Source: Flavobacteriales bacterium
GTDB taxonomy: Bacteria > Bacteroidota > Bacteroidia > Flavobacteriales_F > PHOS-HE28
DNA: 64,000 nt
Assembly (NCBI GenBank): GCA_016721825.1
Contig: JADKHI010000002.1
Location: forward strand, 372,001 to 436,000
Direction: 5' to 3'
The notes below the pieces were generated by a model that made no database searches, was not told the origin of the DNA, and was given only the letters and a program-made list of their open reading frames with translations. The first letter of the stretch is position 1, and each line of letters begins with the position of its first letter. Of the stretch, positions 1-8,589 are shown piece by piece. Made by a program: the position numbers and the translations under genes.

Positions 1-1323
1 GATGGTCAACTGGTCTGGGAAAGGCACGGTGTCGTTGGTGGGCTGGTCAGTGCGTAGGATGCAGTTACGGAACGTGTAGTCAGCCGCATTTCCCGGGTCC
101 AGTTCGATGAGGAACTCGTTGGTATTTCCTCCCTCCACGATCATGTTCCGGAACGAACTGGTGAAGATCTCGCGCACCTGCAGCACGCTGTTGATCAGGT
201 CCTCGTAGGTGTTCGTCATCACGAATGCCGGGCTGTTGCGGATGGCACCTGACACGTTCCAGTAGTTCGCTACGGTGATGAAGTTGAAGTCGTACTGCCC
301 ACCGCCGGTGAGTGCCACGCTGTACTGACCACAATCGGCGAACAGGGTGTTGGTGGCTGTCACCCGGTAGTTGCGGCTCAATAGCCCGGCAGCGGAACAG
401 CCCCGGATGCTCACCTTGTCCAAGATCAGCTTGGCCTCGCTGGTAGCGGCATTCGGGTAGTAGGGGAAGTTCTCGCACTGGATGCCTACAAGCGCGTTGC
501 GGATGTCACAGTTGCGGAACTCGTTGTCCTGGCCGGCCGCACCGTCGTTGATCCAGATGCGTTCCCATTGGCCGGGCACGTCCTGGTACTGCGGCTCCAA
601 ACGGTCGCCCTGGAAGGCGATGCGGTCATCAGGCTGGCCCAAGGCCTGGATCCGTCCGAACCGGTAGATCCACAGACCGCCGCCGCCATGCACGTACACC
701 CGCACGCCAGGGTCGATGATCAGGGTGCTGCACGAGTCCACCACGCCATAGCCGTAGATCACGTAGGGCTTGTCGTTCGGCCAGGTGACCGTTTCGCAGA
801 TCACGTTGCCGTCATCATCCTCACCGGCAATGATGCTATACTTCGGCAAGCCCCCGCCACCAGCGTCAGGATAGAAGAAGTGCGCGTCCTGGCCCCAGGC
901 GGTCAACAGCACTTCCTGGTCGTTACCGTTGGTGTTGAACAGGATATGATCCTCGATGATGAAGGGGTCATCGCTTCCCCCCGGCCCTAAGGTGGCTTCT
1001 ACGAAGATGAAGATGCTGTCGCCCCCGAGGATCTCCACATCGGTGAAGCTGATGCCCGAGGCACCGTCCACGTTGATGCGGAAGGGGGAGGGACTGCCAC
1101 CTTCCAGCGCGACATCGACCTTTACGGCCATATCGCCGGTGTTGCGGGCCACAAAGCGCTTGGTGACCGAGCCGACGGTGGTGAAGATGGTGTCGAAGAG
1201 CACTGAATCCTCGCTGAATTCCAAGGTCACCCCGGAGTCGTCCGTGAACTGCAGGTCCTTGCGGCATCCCACGGAAAGGGCGAGCAGGATGAGCAGGAGG
1301 AGGGGTAGGCGGAGGGTGTGCAA
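1..1323 (-). CDS. Lipoprotein with beta-helix-like repeats, 3' end outside window
   Basis: One frame stays open from about 1332 to the window edge, with no ATG near its 5' end. A TTG at 1323-1321 gives a compact signal peptide with a lipobox ending L-S-V-G-C, so this is an outer or inner membrane lipoprotein; a TTG at 1332 is the alternative. After the Cys comes a segment about 130 residues long (RKDLQFTDDSG..., then an immunoglobulin-like stretch), followed by short repeated strands with FRNCDIRN-type rungs. These rungs fit a right-handed parallel beta-helix. Such lipoproteins are common and mostly uncharacterised in Bacteroidota; substrate or role cannot be read from the sequence. It is transcribed divergently from rpmE2. 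The C-terminus is missing because the window starts inside the gene. Confidence 0.75.
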   Translation of the reverse strand, partial: MHTLRLPLLLLILLALSVGCRKDLQFTDDSGVTLEFSEDSVLFDTIFTTVGSVTKRFVARNTGDMAVKVDVALEGGSPSPFRINVDGASGISFTDVEILGGDSIFIFVEATLGPGGSDDPFIIEDHILFNTNGNDQEVLLTAWGQDAHFFYPDAGGGGLPKYSIIAGEDDDGNVICETVTWPNDKPYVIYGYGVVDSCSTLIIDPGVRVYVHGGGGLWIYRFGRIQALGQPDDRIAFQGDRLEPQYQDVPGQWERIWINDGAAGQDNEFRNCDIRNALVGIQCENFPYYPNAATSEAKLILDKVSIRGCSAAGLLSRNYRVTATNTLFADCGQYSVALTGGGQYDFNFITVANYWNVSGAIRNSPAFVMTNTYEDLINSVLQVREIFTSSFRNMIVEGGNTNEFLIELDPGNAADYTFRNCILRTDQPTNDTVPFPDQLTI

Positions 1324-1329
1324 AGCGCG

Positions 1330-1337
1330 CAAAGATG
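1330..1337 (-). promoter_or_regulatory. Putative -7 box for the beta-helix lipoprotein gene
   Basis: CATCTTTG on the minus strand matches seven of eight positions of the Bacteroidota TAnnTTTG box. It lies 6 nt before the chosen TTG start, which would make the transcript nearly leaderless. Confidence 0.4.
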
Positions 1338-1412
1338 GGGTTCCGGCTGTTTGGTACGTTGGCGGAGGAAGGATCATTGCCTTGGAAGGCTTTCAATTCT
1401 CAATGGATCATC

Positions 1413-1420
1413 TATCTTCG
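1413..1420 (+). promoter_or_regulatory. Putative -7 box for rpmE2
   Basis: TATCTTCG, a TAnnTTYG box typical of the Bacteroidota housekeeping sigma factor, ends 20 nt before the rpmE2 ATG. Confidence 0.55.
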
Positions 1421-1440
1421 CGGCCCGAAAGCGTCAAGAC

Positions 1441-1755
1441 ATGAAAAAGGGCATTCACCCCGAGAACTACCGCACCGTGGTGTTCAAGGACATGAGCAAC
1501 GAGACCATGTTCCTCGGCAAGAGCTGTGCGAACACCAAGGATATGGTGACCTACGAGGACGGGAACGAGTACCCCCTCATCAAGCTGGACATCAGCAACA
1601 CGTCACACCCCTTCTACACGGGCAAGATGATGCTGATCGACACGGCTGGCCGCGTGGACAAGTTCAAGAAGCGTTTCGCACGCCACACGAGCATCAAGGA
1701 TGGTGCTCCAGCCGCCGAAGCTCCTGCTGAAGCGGGCGCTGACGAAGCGAACTAA
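1441..1755 (+). CDS. rpmE2: 50S ribosomal protein L31, type B
   Basis: This 104-residue protein is bacterial ribosomal protein L31 of the B (zinc-free) type. It starts MKKGIHPENYRTVVFKD and contains the family signature HPFYTGKMMLIDTAGRVDKF followed by KKRF. It has no zinc-binding CxxC pair, which defines the C-minus form. The protein bridges the two ribosomal subunits. The C-terminal 20 residues are an Ala/Glu-rich tail, common in Bacteroidota L31. The ATG at 1441 is chosen because the preceding in-frame sequence contains the -7 box at 1413. It is monocistronic, with a strong terminator just downstream. Confidence 0.97.
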   Translation: MKKGIHPENYRTVVFKDMSNETMFLGKSCANTKDMVTYEDGNEYPLIKLDISNTSHPFYTGKMMLIDTAGRVDKFKKRFARHTSIKDGAPAAEAPAEAGADEAN

Positions 1756-1776
1756 GCCTTACAAGGATCTCGAAAG

Positions 1777-1806
1777 GCCCTTCGCCACCCGGCGGAGGGC
1801 TTTTTT
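1777..1806 (+). terminator. Rho-independent terminator of rpmE2
   Basis: A ten-base-pair stem (GCCCTTCGCC with GGCGGAGGGC, one G-U pair, ACCC loop) is followed by six T residues. The last T overlaps the complement of the pdeM stop codon. Confidence 0.9.
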
Positions 1807-2525
1807 CATTGACGGTTGCCCCGCTGTGTGCGCTGCTCACCATGGATGCCGCTCACGTCCACCACCGAGCGCTCGGTCACAGCGAAACAGCGGTCCGTGG
1901 AGGCCGGTTCGATCACGAACAGGCCTGTGGCGGTGCCGAAAGCCGGAAGCACGGCCTGTTCCGGGGCGAACCAGAAGCAGGGCAGCCGTAGGTGCTGCTT
2001 ACCAAGTCCGCTCAGGACAACGCCTGGATGGATATGGCCGCTCAAGGTGTAGTGATCCTTGACGGACCGGGGCTCGTGGGCCAGGGCGAAGGGGCCCTCG
2101 AGCAGGATCTCATCGTGCAGCTTCAGGCCGGCGTCCAGATAGCGGCGGTCGGCGAGCACATCATGGTTCCCAAGGACCAGGTGTACCTCGAAGCGCTGTC
2201 GGAACATCCAGAGGGTGAAGAGGTCCCAGCTGCTGTTATAGGCACTGTGGAAGAGGTCGCCGAGCACAACGAGGCGTTCCGCGCCATACTCGTTCATCAG
2301 CCAACTGAGGCGGTCCAGCAACACATCATCGTGCACATCCGGCAGGGGAAGTCCGGCCTTCCGAAAGTGGGCCGCTTTGCCCAAGTGCGCATCACTCACC
2401 ATGAGCCAACGTTTCCGTGGCCAGTACAGCGCCTTGTAGGGGCTCAACAACAGCTTCTCCCCAACCACATCGATCTCCGCAGTGAGCATGTGCCCAAGGT
2501 AGGGCTGTGTGCCCGCGCAGGGCAA
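1806..2525 (-). CDS. pdeM: Ligase-associated metallophosphoesterase PdeM
   Basis: This is a calcineurin-like metallophosphoesterase of the ligase-associated family, the manganese-dependent phosphodiesterase PdeM of a bacterial DNA repair cassette. All metal-binding motifs are visible in order: SDAHLGK, GDLFHS, GNHD and SGHIHPG. The HFRKAGLPLP segment after the first motif is characteristic of the family. The frame opens at 2525, but an ATG at 2489 (MLTAEIDVVGEK) aligns better with a normal N-terminus. It is the last gene of the minus-strand run that also holds the helicase, ligase and MBL exonuclease, separated from the helicase by two genes for exported proteins. Family assignment is firm; the physiological substrate is not. 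Confidence 0.9.
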   Translation of the reverse strand: MPCAGTQPYLGHMLTAEIDVVGEKLLLSPYKALYWPRKRWLMVSDAHLGKAAHFRKAGLPLPDVHDDVLLDRLSWLMNEYGAERLVVLGDLFHSAYNSSWDLFTLWMFRQRFEVHLVLGNHDVLADRRYLDAGLKLHDEILLEGPFALAHEPRSVKDHYTLSGHIHPGVVLSGLGKQHLRLPCFWFAPEQAVLPAFGTATGLFVIEPASTDRCFAVTERSVVDVSGIHGEQRTQRGNRQ

Positions 2526-2552
2526 GCGCCTAAGCAGATCGGATGGCCGTGA

Positions 2553-4877
2553 TCACCGGAACCGCGCTACGAAGGCCGCATACCCTGAACAGTCCTCAAT
2601 GGCGGCGTAGCTCTCCCTGCTCTTCGCGTCGTCCAAGGAGCGAACGAAGGGGTTCTCCGCCTCGTCCATACCACCCTCTCCGGCGAAGGACCACCAGTTC
2701 TTCTGGCACTCCCATGCCATGCGACAGGCCATGGCTTTCAGGATGGGATCCTTCGCCTCCTCCAACGCCAGCTCGTAATACCGCTGGGCCCGTTGACACC
2801 CGAAATAGTCCGCATCACCGGGTCCGCTCACTTCGCGATCACGCCAATCGCTCATTTCCCACATGCTCCAACCGATGCGCGACATGATCCAGTACTTACC
2901 GTGCCAGCTCATGCTGTACGCTGCGTTGCCGAGCAGATAGTGATTCAGGGCGCGCTTCTTCGGATTTCGTTCCGCCTCGCGCTTCAAGGCGATCATGCGC
3001 TCCACGATGGTGCGCTTGGTATAACGCACGCTGTCCTCGTTGTTGTAGTTGTGCGGGTCTTCGATGTTCACCACAAAGGGGTCATCCTCCGCGAACATTG
3101 CATACGGGTGCTCTTGCCAGAAGCTATCGGGGATCTGGCGGAACACAGTGGCCGCTGCTTCAAGGCTATCCTCCCGCAGATACCAAGTAGCCTTGTAGTC
3201 GAGCAGTTTCTCGCGAGAGAATTCGGTTTGCTTGAACACCTGCTCTGTGGACTCCCAGTCAGCAGGTCGGTCGTCGGTCGCGGTCAGGTAGCGCTCGAAA
3301 GGGCTCTTGTCCGGCTTATCGAGCAGCGCGATCATGCGGTCATAGTCTGTTGGCGTGGCCTTCTCAAACACCACGATCCGAGCGTTCGTGCCCCACCAAC
3401 CCATGATGGTGCCGTATAGCCGCTCGGACCTTGCCAGTAGGAACGCACCTTCCGCCAATTCGCCACGTTCGATGAGCTTCTTACCAAGGTAGAGGTGCAG
3501 TTGGTCCAGTATCACGGACCGCCGACGCTGTAGCTCCGGTGCGGTGTTCACCAGTTCCACCAAGGCCAGGACATCGTTCCGGGTAGCATCCGTAAGCTGC
3601 TTCGAATCCATGACACCGCAGAGGATCAGGTCCATGCGAGCCTGAGCGCGTACCGTGGCGGAACTGTTCGCCGACCGTTGGACCTGGCCGAGGAGGGTTC
3701 GCGCTTCATCGAGGTCACCACAGATGAAGCTCATGTGTCCGTTCAGCAGAAGCATCAAGGCTTGGTCCTTCGGCGCAGCGTGTACGGTCACACGCGAAAT
3801 GAAGCGCTTCACTTGGTGGAGGTAGTCGAGGTCGGCTTTGCGTATATCGGAAGCGGATACACCATCCTCTCCATCGGACCATTGACGGATCGCCGCGCCC
3901 ATGTCCGTGAGATCCGGCGTCAGCAGCCAATCCTCCAGCTTGTTCACTTCACGGCTCAGCAGCAGGGGCAGGTGCGGGTTGGTCGGATCCCAGTTGGCGA
4001 TACGTTCCAGATCCTCCAAGGCGCGGCCGGGGTGTTGCAGGTCCCGCATCACTACGAGGGAAGCGCGCTGCTTATCGCTCGTGGCCATCGACAGGTACGT
4101 TTCCACTTCACCGCTCACGAACAAGTTCACCATCCGCGATCGCTTGTCCAGTGCCCGATCCAGCAGATCGGCGTAGGCCAGGTCACGCGCCGGGTTCGGC
4201 TGCATGCTCGCGAGATAGAAGGCGGCAGAAGGCTCCAACCACGTCTTGCCGCGTAAGGGTGCCAGGTGCGCATCGAACACCTGTTCCGCATCCTGCAAAG
4301 GCAACCCACCATAGTGTGCAATGCGGACCAGCTGGTAAGCCACGCGGGCTTTCAATACTGGATCGGTGGCACGCTTCAGCAAGGCTGTTCCATCGGTCCA
4401 TGCTCGGCGAATTCCCACGCTGTCGTGCTCAGCAAAGCCCCACGGATCCCCTTGGTTAGCAAGTTGCTCGCAGGTCTTGGCATAGCGTATGAACTCGGGC
4501 CAACCACCCTTCAGTTCGGTCAACCGCTTCAGGAAGGCATTGCTTGCGAAGAGTTCCTGTTCATTCAACCAGAAGTCCGAGGGGGTGGTGCCGTAGAGTA
4601 TCGTGCTGATCGCTTCCTCGGGAACCTTATTGCCGACCACAACTTTCCATTCCGCGATGTTGAGCTGATAGCCAATCTCCAACAGTTCCTGGTCGTCCGT
4701 CTCGTAGATGTGGTCCGTGGTGAAATAGAACGAGTGAAGCGAGCGTGATTCGGCCAGTTCGGGTTGTAACAACCAGAAACGGTAGTCCTCGCTCATGAAG
4801 CCGGGGCCGCAGCCGTTCAAGGGTTCGTACACCAACGAACCGGCAACGGCGAGGAGAAGAAGAGTTATGCGCTTCAT
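2553..4877 (-). CDS. Exported TPR-like protein of unknown function
   Basis: This is a 774-residue protein with an N-terminal signal sequence (MKRITLLLLAVAGSLVY) followed by a GCGPGF motif and SEDYRFWLLQPEL. Bacteroidota have a family of large exported proteins beginning with a CGP...ED.RF pattern, and this one looks like a member. The rest is helical and repeat-like (residues about 110-770, tetratricopeptide-style spacing), with many W and Y residues and no recognisable catalytic motif. Its start overlaps the stop of the upstream lipoprotein gene by 4 nt (ATGA), so the two are translationally coupled and probably work together. The Cys could be lipidated, but Asn at -2 is unusual. Function is unknown. 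Confidence 0.8.
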   Translation of the reverse strand: MKRITLLLLAVAGSLVYEPLNGCGPGFMSEDYRFWLLQPELAESRSLHSFYFTTDHIYETDDQELLEIGYQLNIAEWKVVVGNKVPEEAISTILYGTTPSDFWLNEQELFASNAFLKRLTELKGGWPEFIRYAKTCEQLANQGDPWGFAEHDSVGIRRAWTDGTALLKRATDPVLKARVAYQLVRIAHYGGLPLQDAEQVFDAHLAPLRGKTWLEPSAAFYLASMQPNPARDLAYADLLDRALDKRSRMVNLFVSGEVETYLSMATSDKQRASLVVMRDLQHPGRALEDLERIANWDPTNPHLPLLLSREVNKLEDWLLTPDLTDMGAAIRQWSDGEDGVSASDIRKADLDYLHQVKRFISRVTVHAAPKDQALMLLLNGHMSFICGDLDEARTLLGQVQRSANSSATVRAQARMDLILCGVMDSKQLTDATRNDVLALVELVNTAPELQRRRSVILDQLHLYLGKKLIERGELAEGAFLLARSERLYGTIMGWWGTNARIVVFEKATPTDYDRMIALLDKPDKSPFERYLTATDDRPADWESTEQVFKQTEFSREKLLDYKATWYLREDSLEAAATVFRQIPDSFWQEHPYAMFAEDDPFVVNIEDPHNYNNEDSVRYTKRTIVERMIALKREAERNPKKRALNHYLLGNAAYSMSWHGKYWIMSRIGWSMWEMSDWRDREVSGPGDADYFGCQRAQRYYELALEEAKDPILKAMACRMAWECQKNWWSFAGEGGMDEAENPFVRSLDDAKSRESYAAIEDCSGYAAFVARFR

Positions 4878-6028
4878 GGCTTGGCTGGCATTGCGACGGT
4901 ATCCACAGCTATGATCTCCGGCATATCGATCACCTCCTCATGCGGTGCGGACAAGTGTTCGCCCTGCAAGGAGGAACCACGCACAGCGCCGAATGACCCA
5001 TAGGTTCCGGCCAAGAACACGGTGTCCAGTTCCTGAAAAGAACGTGCACCGACTTCGAAGAAGGCGATGGCGACGGTGTCAGTGTTCACTGCATGGCGGG
5101 CCAGCTGGACGGCTTGAGTGATCTGCTCCGGCGTGATACGCTCCACACGCACTTCATCACCGAGGTGCAGCTCCGGCAGGTTCTCGTTATCCTCCACGAT
5201 CACCTGCATCAACCCATCCTTCGGGTCGTGCAGAAGGCCACGACGCAATGCTTCGTCCACCTGTTCTTCCTGTAAGATCCCTTGGAAGCGGCCCTTGCGG
5301 AACTGGGCTCCCCAGGAGAAGGCCGGCAACGCCAGGTCGAGCGGAAGGGGATAGGGCTTGGCATTGGCGAAGTAGGGCGTCGCGGTGGCCTCATCGAAGA
5401 TCGAGTTCACATCGCCGCGTTCCTGCAAGCGCCCCACGTTGTAGACCATCAGCATGCCTCGGTCAGCGGGTGGAACGCCGGTCTTGGTGGGGTCGGCGTA
5501 TTGATGCAAACGGATCGTCGCGATCACCGGCACTTCCAGGCTATCGTTCATGCACCTAGTGAGCTGGAAGAAGCGGTCCTTGGTGCCTGGCGTCCAGTCG
5601 CAGTCCAACATCACGCCGTGGAGCTTCGCAGGGCACTCCTTCCGCAGCTTGCGTAACAGGTTGTGGACCAGCTCGTCGGTCCCTGGCGCGTCCAGCTTCT
5701 CGAAGGTGGTGTTGGTGATGTAGATGCACGGCACGAACTCCACCTTGTCCGTCCAAGGCCCGCCCTCACGAGAGTAGTCGCGCCACTCGTACGGCACGGC
5801 CACGGAAGATACCGGATGCGCTCCGTTGGCGGGGTTCCAGCCGATGTCCAGCAGCTTGAAGTAGACGCGTTGAACCCCGTTGCGCTCCATGGCCTGGTGC
5901 TCTTCTCCGGCCAATCCGTGGCCATTGCGCCAGCGGAAGACGGACGGGATGACGGTGACCTCGCGTTCCTCGCAGCCCATGACCGAAATGACCAGAAGGA
6001 ACAGGACCCAGCGAAGCATACGTTTCAT
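4874..6028 (-). CDS. Lipoprotein, possible TIM-barrel glycosidase-like fold
   Basis: This 384-residue protein has a clear lipoprotein signal (MKRMLRWVLFLLVISVMGC). Downstream come strand-like segments spaced as in an alpha/beta barrel: VQRVYFKLLDIGW, GVMLDCDWTPGT, VPVIATIRLHQYA, GMLMVYNVG and DLALPAFSWG. The LDCDW and R-L-H pattern recalls the uncharacterised glycosidase-like DUF3142 group, but that is inference and I do not recognise the family with certainty. It is translationally coupled (4-nt overlap) to the downstream TPR-like gene and lies 80 nt after the Lhr-like helicase. The pair appears to be an unrelated exported module inside a DNA repair operon. Confidence 0.75.
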   Translation of the reverse strand: MKRMLRWVLFLLVISVMGCEEREVTVIPSVFRWRNGHGLAGEEHQAMERNGVQRVYFKLLDIGWNPANGAHPVSSVAVPYEWRDYSREGGPWTDKVEFVPCIYITNTTFEKLDAPGTDELVHNLLRKLRKECPAKLHGVMLDCDWTPGTKDRFFQLTRCMNDSLEVPVIATIRLHQYADPTKTGVPPADRGMLMVYNVGRLQERGDVNSIFDEATATPYFANAKPYPLPLDLALPAFSWGAQFRKGRFQGILQEEQVDEALRRGLLHDPKDGLMQVIVEDNENLPELHLGDEVRVERITPEQITQAVQLARHAVNTDTVAIAFFEVGARSFQELDTVFLAGTYGSFGAVRGSSLQGEHLSAPHEEVIDMPEIIAVDTVAMPAKP

Positions 6029-6108
6029 GGTGGCGGCCAGAGATGGAACGCCTGGACGAAGTTCCTATTTCATCAGCTAGCGGATCGCGTGGATCGGAGA
6101 TGGACCTC

Positions 6109-8568
6109 TCAGTTCTTCTCCAACCGCTCCGTCATCTTCCTGATCCTATCCTCCAATTGCTCGCTGCTGAGCTTTTCGCGCAGCCTATCCACAATGATGG
6201 GGAAGGCGAAGGGCGTGAACTTGCCGGGGTCTTTGAGCACCTTACGCTGGGCCTGTATGCGGAGCAGCGCTTCGCGCAGCCTTGGCAGTTCCATCTGCAC
6301 ATCGAATGCCTCGTCGTAAGCCTGCCGCAAGAGGAGATGCTCCGGTTCGTGATCACGGAACACATCGAAGAAGAGGCCGCTGTTGGCGCGCATATGACGT
6401 TCCTTCAGCGGTCGCCCGGGCATGCCTTTGAAGACGAGCCCTGCAATGCTGGCGATGTCGCGGAACTTCCGCCGGGCCATCTCGGTGGCGTTCATGCTGC
6501 GCTGCAGGTCGCTCAACAGGTCCTGCGGGCTGAAGAGGTCGTTATCCAAGGCCTCTTCGATCGGAATGGGCTGGTCGCTCAGCAGCTCGAAGCCGTAGTC
6601 GTTCATGGCGATGCTGAAGGTGATGGGCTTCAGCAGGCTCATGCGGAAAGCGAGGAGGGAGCCGAGGGCCTCGTTCACGAAGCGGCCTTCGAAGGGATAG
6701 ACCACGATGTGATGTCCTTCCCGACTGGTGAAGCGCTCGATCAGCAGATCATCTGGGCCTGGTACGATGCTCGTCTCCCGTTGTCGCTCCAGGATCGGGG
6801 TCACAGCGGTCATCTCGACGCCCGGACGATCGGTGGTCAGCTGCTCGCGCAAGATCTTCGCCATGTAGCTGGTCAACGGCATTCTTCCTCCCTGCCAGCT
6901 GGGGATCTTGCCTTTTTGCTCGCGGCTCTTGCGCACCTGCGCCACAAGGTCCTTCACCCGCACCAGTTCCAATGAGCGCCCGGCGAACCAGAAGACATCA
7001 CCGGGCTTGAGCTGGTTGATGAACCACTCTTCCACGGTCCCGATACGACCTCCGCTCACGAATTTCACCGCGAAGCTGCTGTCGCTCACGATCGTGCCGA
7101 TGCTGAGCTTGTGCCGCAGAGCGATCCGCTTGTCGTGGACGCGGACCAGCCCATCCTCATCCACCACCGCCTTGCGGAACTCCTCGTAGGCCAGAAGGCT
7201 TGTTCCACCGCTGGTGATGAAGGTGAGCAGCCAGTCCCATTCCTCTGGCGTGATGTCCTTGAAACACCAGGTGGATCGCACCTCGCCGTACACTTCGGAA
7301 GGAGAGAAGCCATTGCTCACCGCCAGGGTCACGAGATATTGCACGAGCACATCGAAGCAACGGAACAAGGGTTGGCGCGCCTCGATGCTGCCTTCGATAG
7401 CGGCTTGTCGGAGCGCTGCGGCCTCCACCAGTTCCAGGGCATGGGTGGGCAGGAACCAGATGCGGCTGGTAGCGTCGGGACGGTGTCCACTGCGACCGGC
7501 ACGTTGCACGAAGCGCGCTACGCCTTTGGGTCCGCCTACTTGCACCACGCTCTCCACCGGCCGGAAGTCCACGCCCAGATCGAGGCTGCTGGTGCACACC
7601 ACGGCTTTCAGCTTGCCCGCGTCCAAGGCCTGTTCCACCCATTCGCGCACCTTGCGGTCCAATGAACCATGGTGCAGGGCGATCGTACCCGCCAGCTCGG
7701 GTGCGATGTCCAGCAAGTGGTGATACCAGATCTCGCTCTGTGCCCGGGTGTTGGTGAAGATCAGCGTGCTTGTGCTCTGTTCGATGATGGGCAACAGCCG
7801 GTGCGCCAGCTTCAGTCCCAGGTGTCCGGCCCAAGGATAGTGTTCGACCTTCTCGGGAATGATGCTGCGGACCTCGATCGGTCTCTTCACATTGGAACGC
7901 ACAAGCACGGGCACAGGTCGATGCTGCTGGTCGACGGTACTGGTGCTATCCAAGAGGTCGGAGCCGTGAAGGACCGCCATCGCCTCCTCAAGGTTTCCGA
8001 TCGTCGCGCTAATGCCCCAGATACCAAGATCCGGTCGTAGGGCTTTCAGTCGGCTCAAGGCCAATTCCACTTGCACGCCGCGCTTGCTGCCCAGCAGTTC
8101 ATGCCATTCATCGGCAATGAACCAGTCCAGCTGCTTGAACTGCTCGGCGTAACCCTTCGTGGCCAGGAGCACATGCAGGCTTTCGGGCGTGGTCACGAGC
8201 AACTGAGGAAGGCTTTTCTTCTGGGCTGCACGTTCCTTGGTGCTCGTATCCCCGGTGCGGACGCCGACCTTCCAGCCGAGTCCGGCACCGTCACACATGC
8301 GTTGGGCGCTGTCCGCGATCTCACCTGCCAAGGCCCTGAGCGGCGTGATCCATATGGCCCGCAGACCGCTGACCTTCCGGGGATGCGATCGTTCAGCGTT
8401 CACCACGCCCCCCCAGACGGCATAGGTCTTTCCTGAACCCGTTGGCGCGTTCAACAGTCCGCTGTGCCCGGCGGCCATGTGCGCCCAGACCTCGCGTTGG
8501 AAGGGCTGCGCCCTCCAGCCATGTTCCTTGAACCAGTGTTCAACGGCGGACACTGATCGACCAGCCAT
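6109..8568 (-). CDS. Ligase-associated Lhr-like DEXH-box helicase
   Basis: This 819-residue superfamily 2 helicase belongs to the Lhr-core, ligase-associated DEXH group. Walker A is TGSGKT at residues 43-48, motif II is DEWH at 153-156, SAT and GxxP motifs follow, and the second RecA domain contains CTSSLDLGVDF and QRAGRSGH. The C-terminal half (about residues 400-819) matches the winged-helix and Lhr-type beta-barrel region (WLLTFITSGG, LKPGDVFWFAGR). Lhr-core enzymes are 3'-5' ATP-dependent DNA translocases. The ATG at 8568 gives the full N-terminal HWFKEHGWRAQPFQREVW motif. It lies 21 nt after the upstream esterase gene on the same strand, so co-transcription is likely. Confidence 0.93.
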   Translation of the reverse strand: MAGRSVSAVEHWFKEHGWRAQPFQREVWAHMAAGHSGLLNAPTGSGKTYAVWGGVVNAERSHPRKVSGLRAIWITPLRALAGEIADSAQRMCDGAGLGWKVGVRTGDTSTKERAAQKKSLPQLLVTTPESLHVLLATKGYAEQFKQLDWFIADEWHELLGSKRGVQVELALSRLKALRPDLGIWGISATIGNLEEAMAVLHGSDLLDSTSTVDQQHRPVPVLVRSNVKRPIEVRSIIPEKVEHYPWAGHLGLKLAHRLLPIIEQSTSTLIFTNTRAQSEIWYHHLLDIAPELAGTIALHHGSLDRKVREWVEQALDAGKLKAVVCTSSLDLGVDFRPVESVVQVGGPKGVARFVQRAGRSGHRPDATSRIWFLPTHALELVEAAALRQAAIEGSIEARQPLFRCFDVLVQYLVTLAVSNGFSPSEVYGEVRSTWCFKDITPEEWDWLLTFITSGGTSLLAYEEFRKAVVDEDGLVRVHDKRIALRHKLSIGTIVSDSSFAVKFVSGGRIGTVEEWFINQLKPGDVFWFAGRSLELVRVKDLVAQVRKSREQKGKIPSWQGGRMPLTSYMAKILREQLTTDRPGVEMTAVTPILERQRETSIVPGPDDLLIERFTSREGHHIVVYPFEGRFVNEALGSLLAFRMSLLKPITFSIAMNDYGFELLSDQPIPIEEALDNDLFSPQDLLSDLQRSMNATEMARRKFRDIASIAGLVFKGMPGRPLKERHMRANSGLFFDVFRDHEPEHLLLRQAYDEAFDVQMELPRLREALLRIQAQRKVLKDPGKFTPFAFPIIVDRLREKLSSEQLEDRIRKMTERLEKN

Positions 8569-8589
8569 GGCGTTCCGAAGAAGCGGTGG

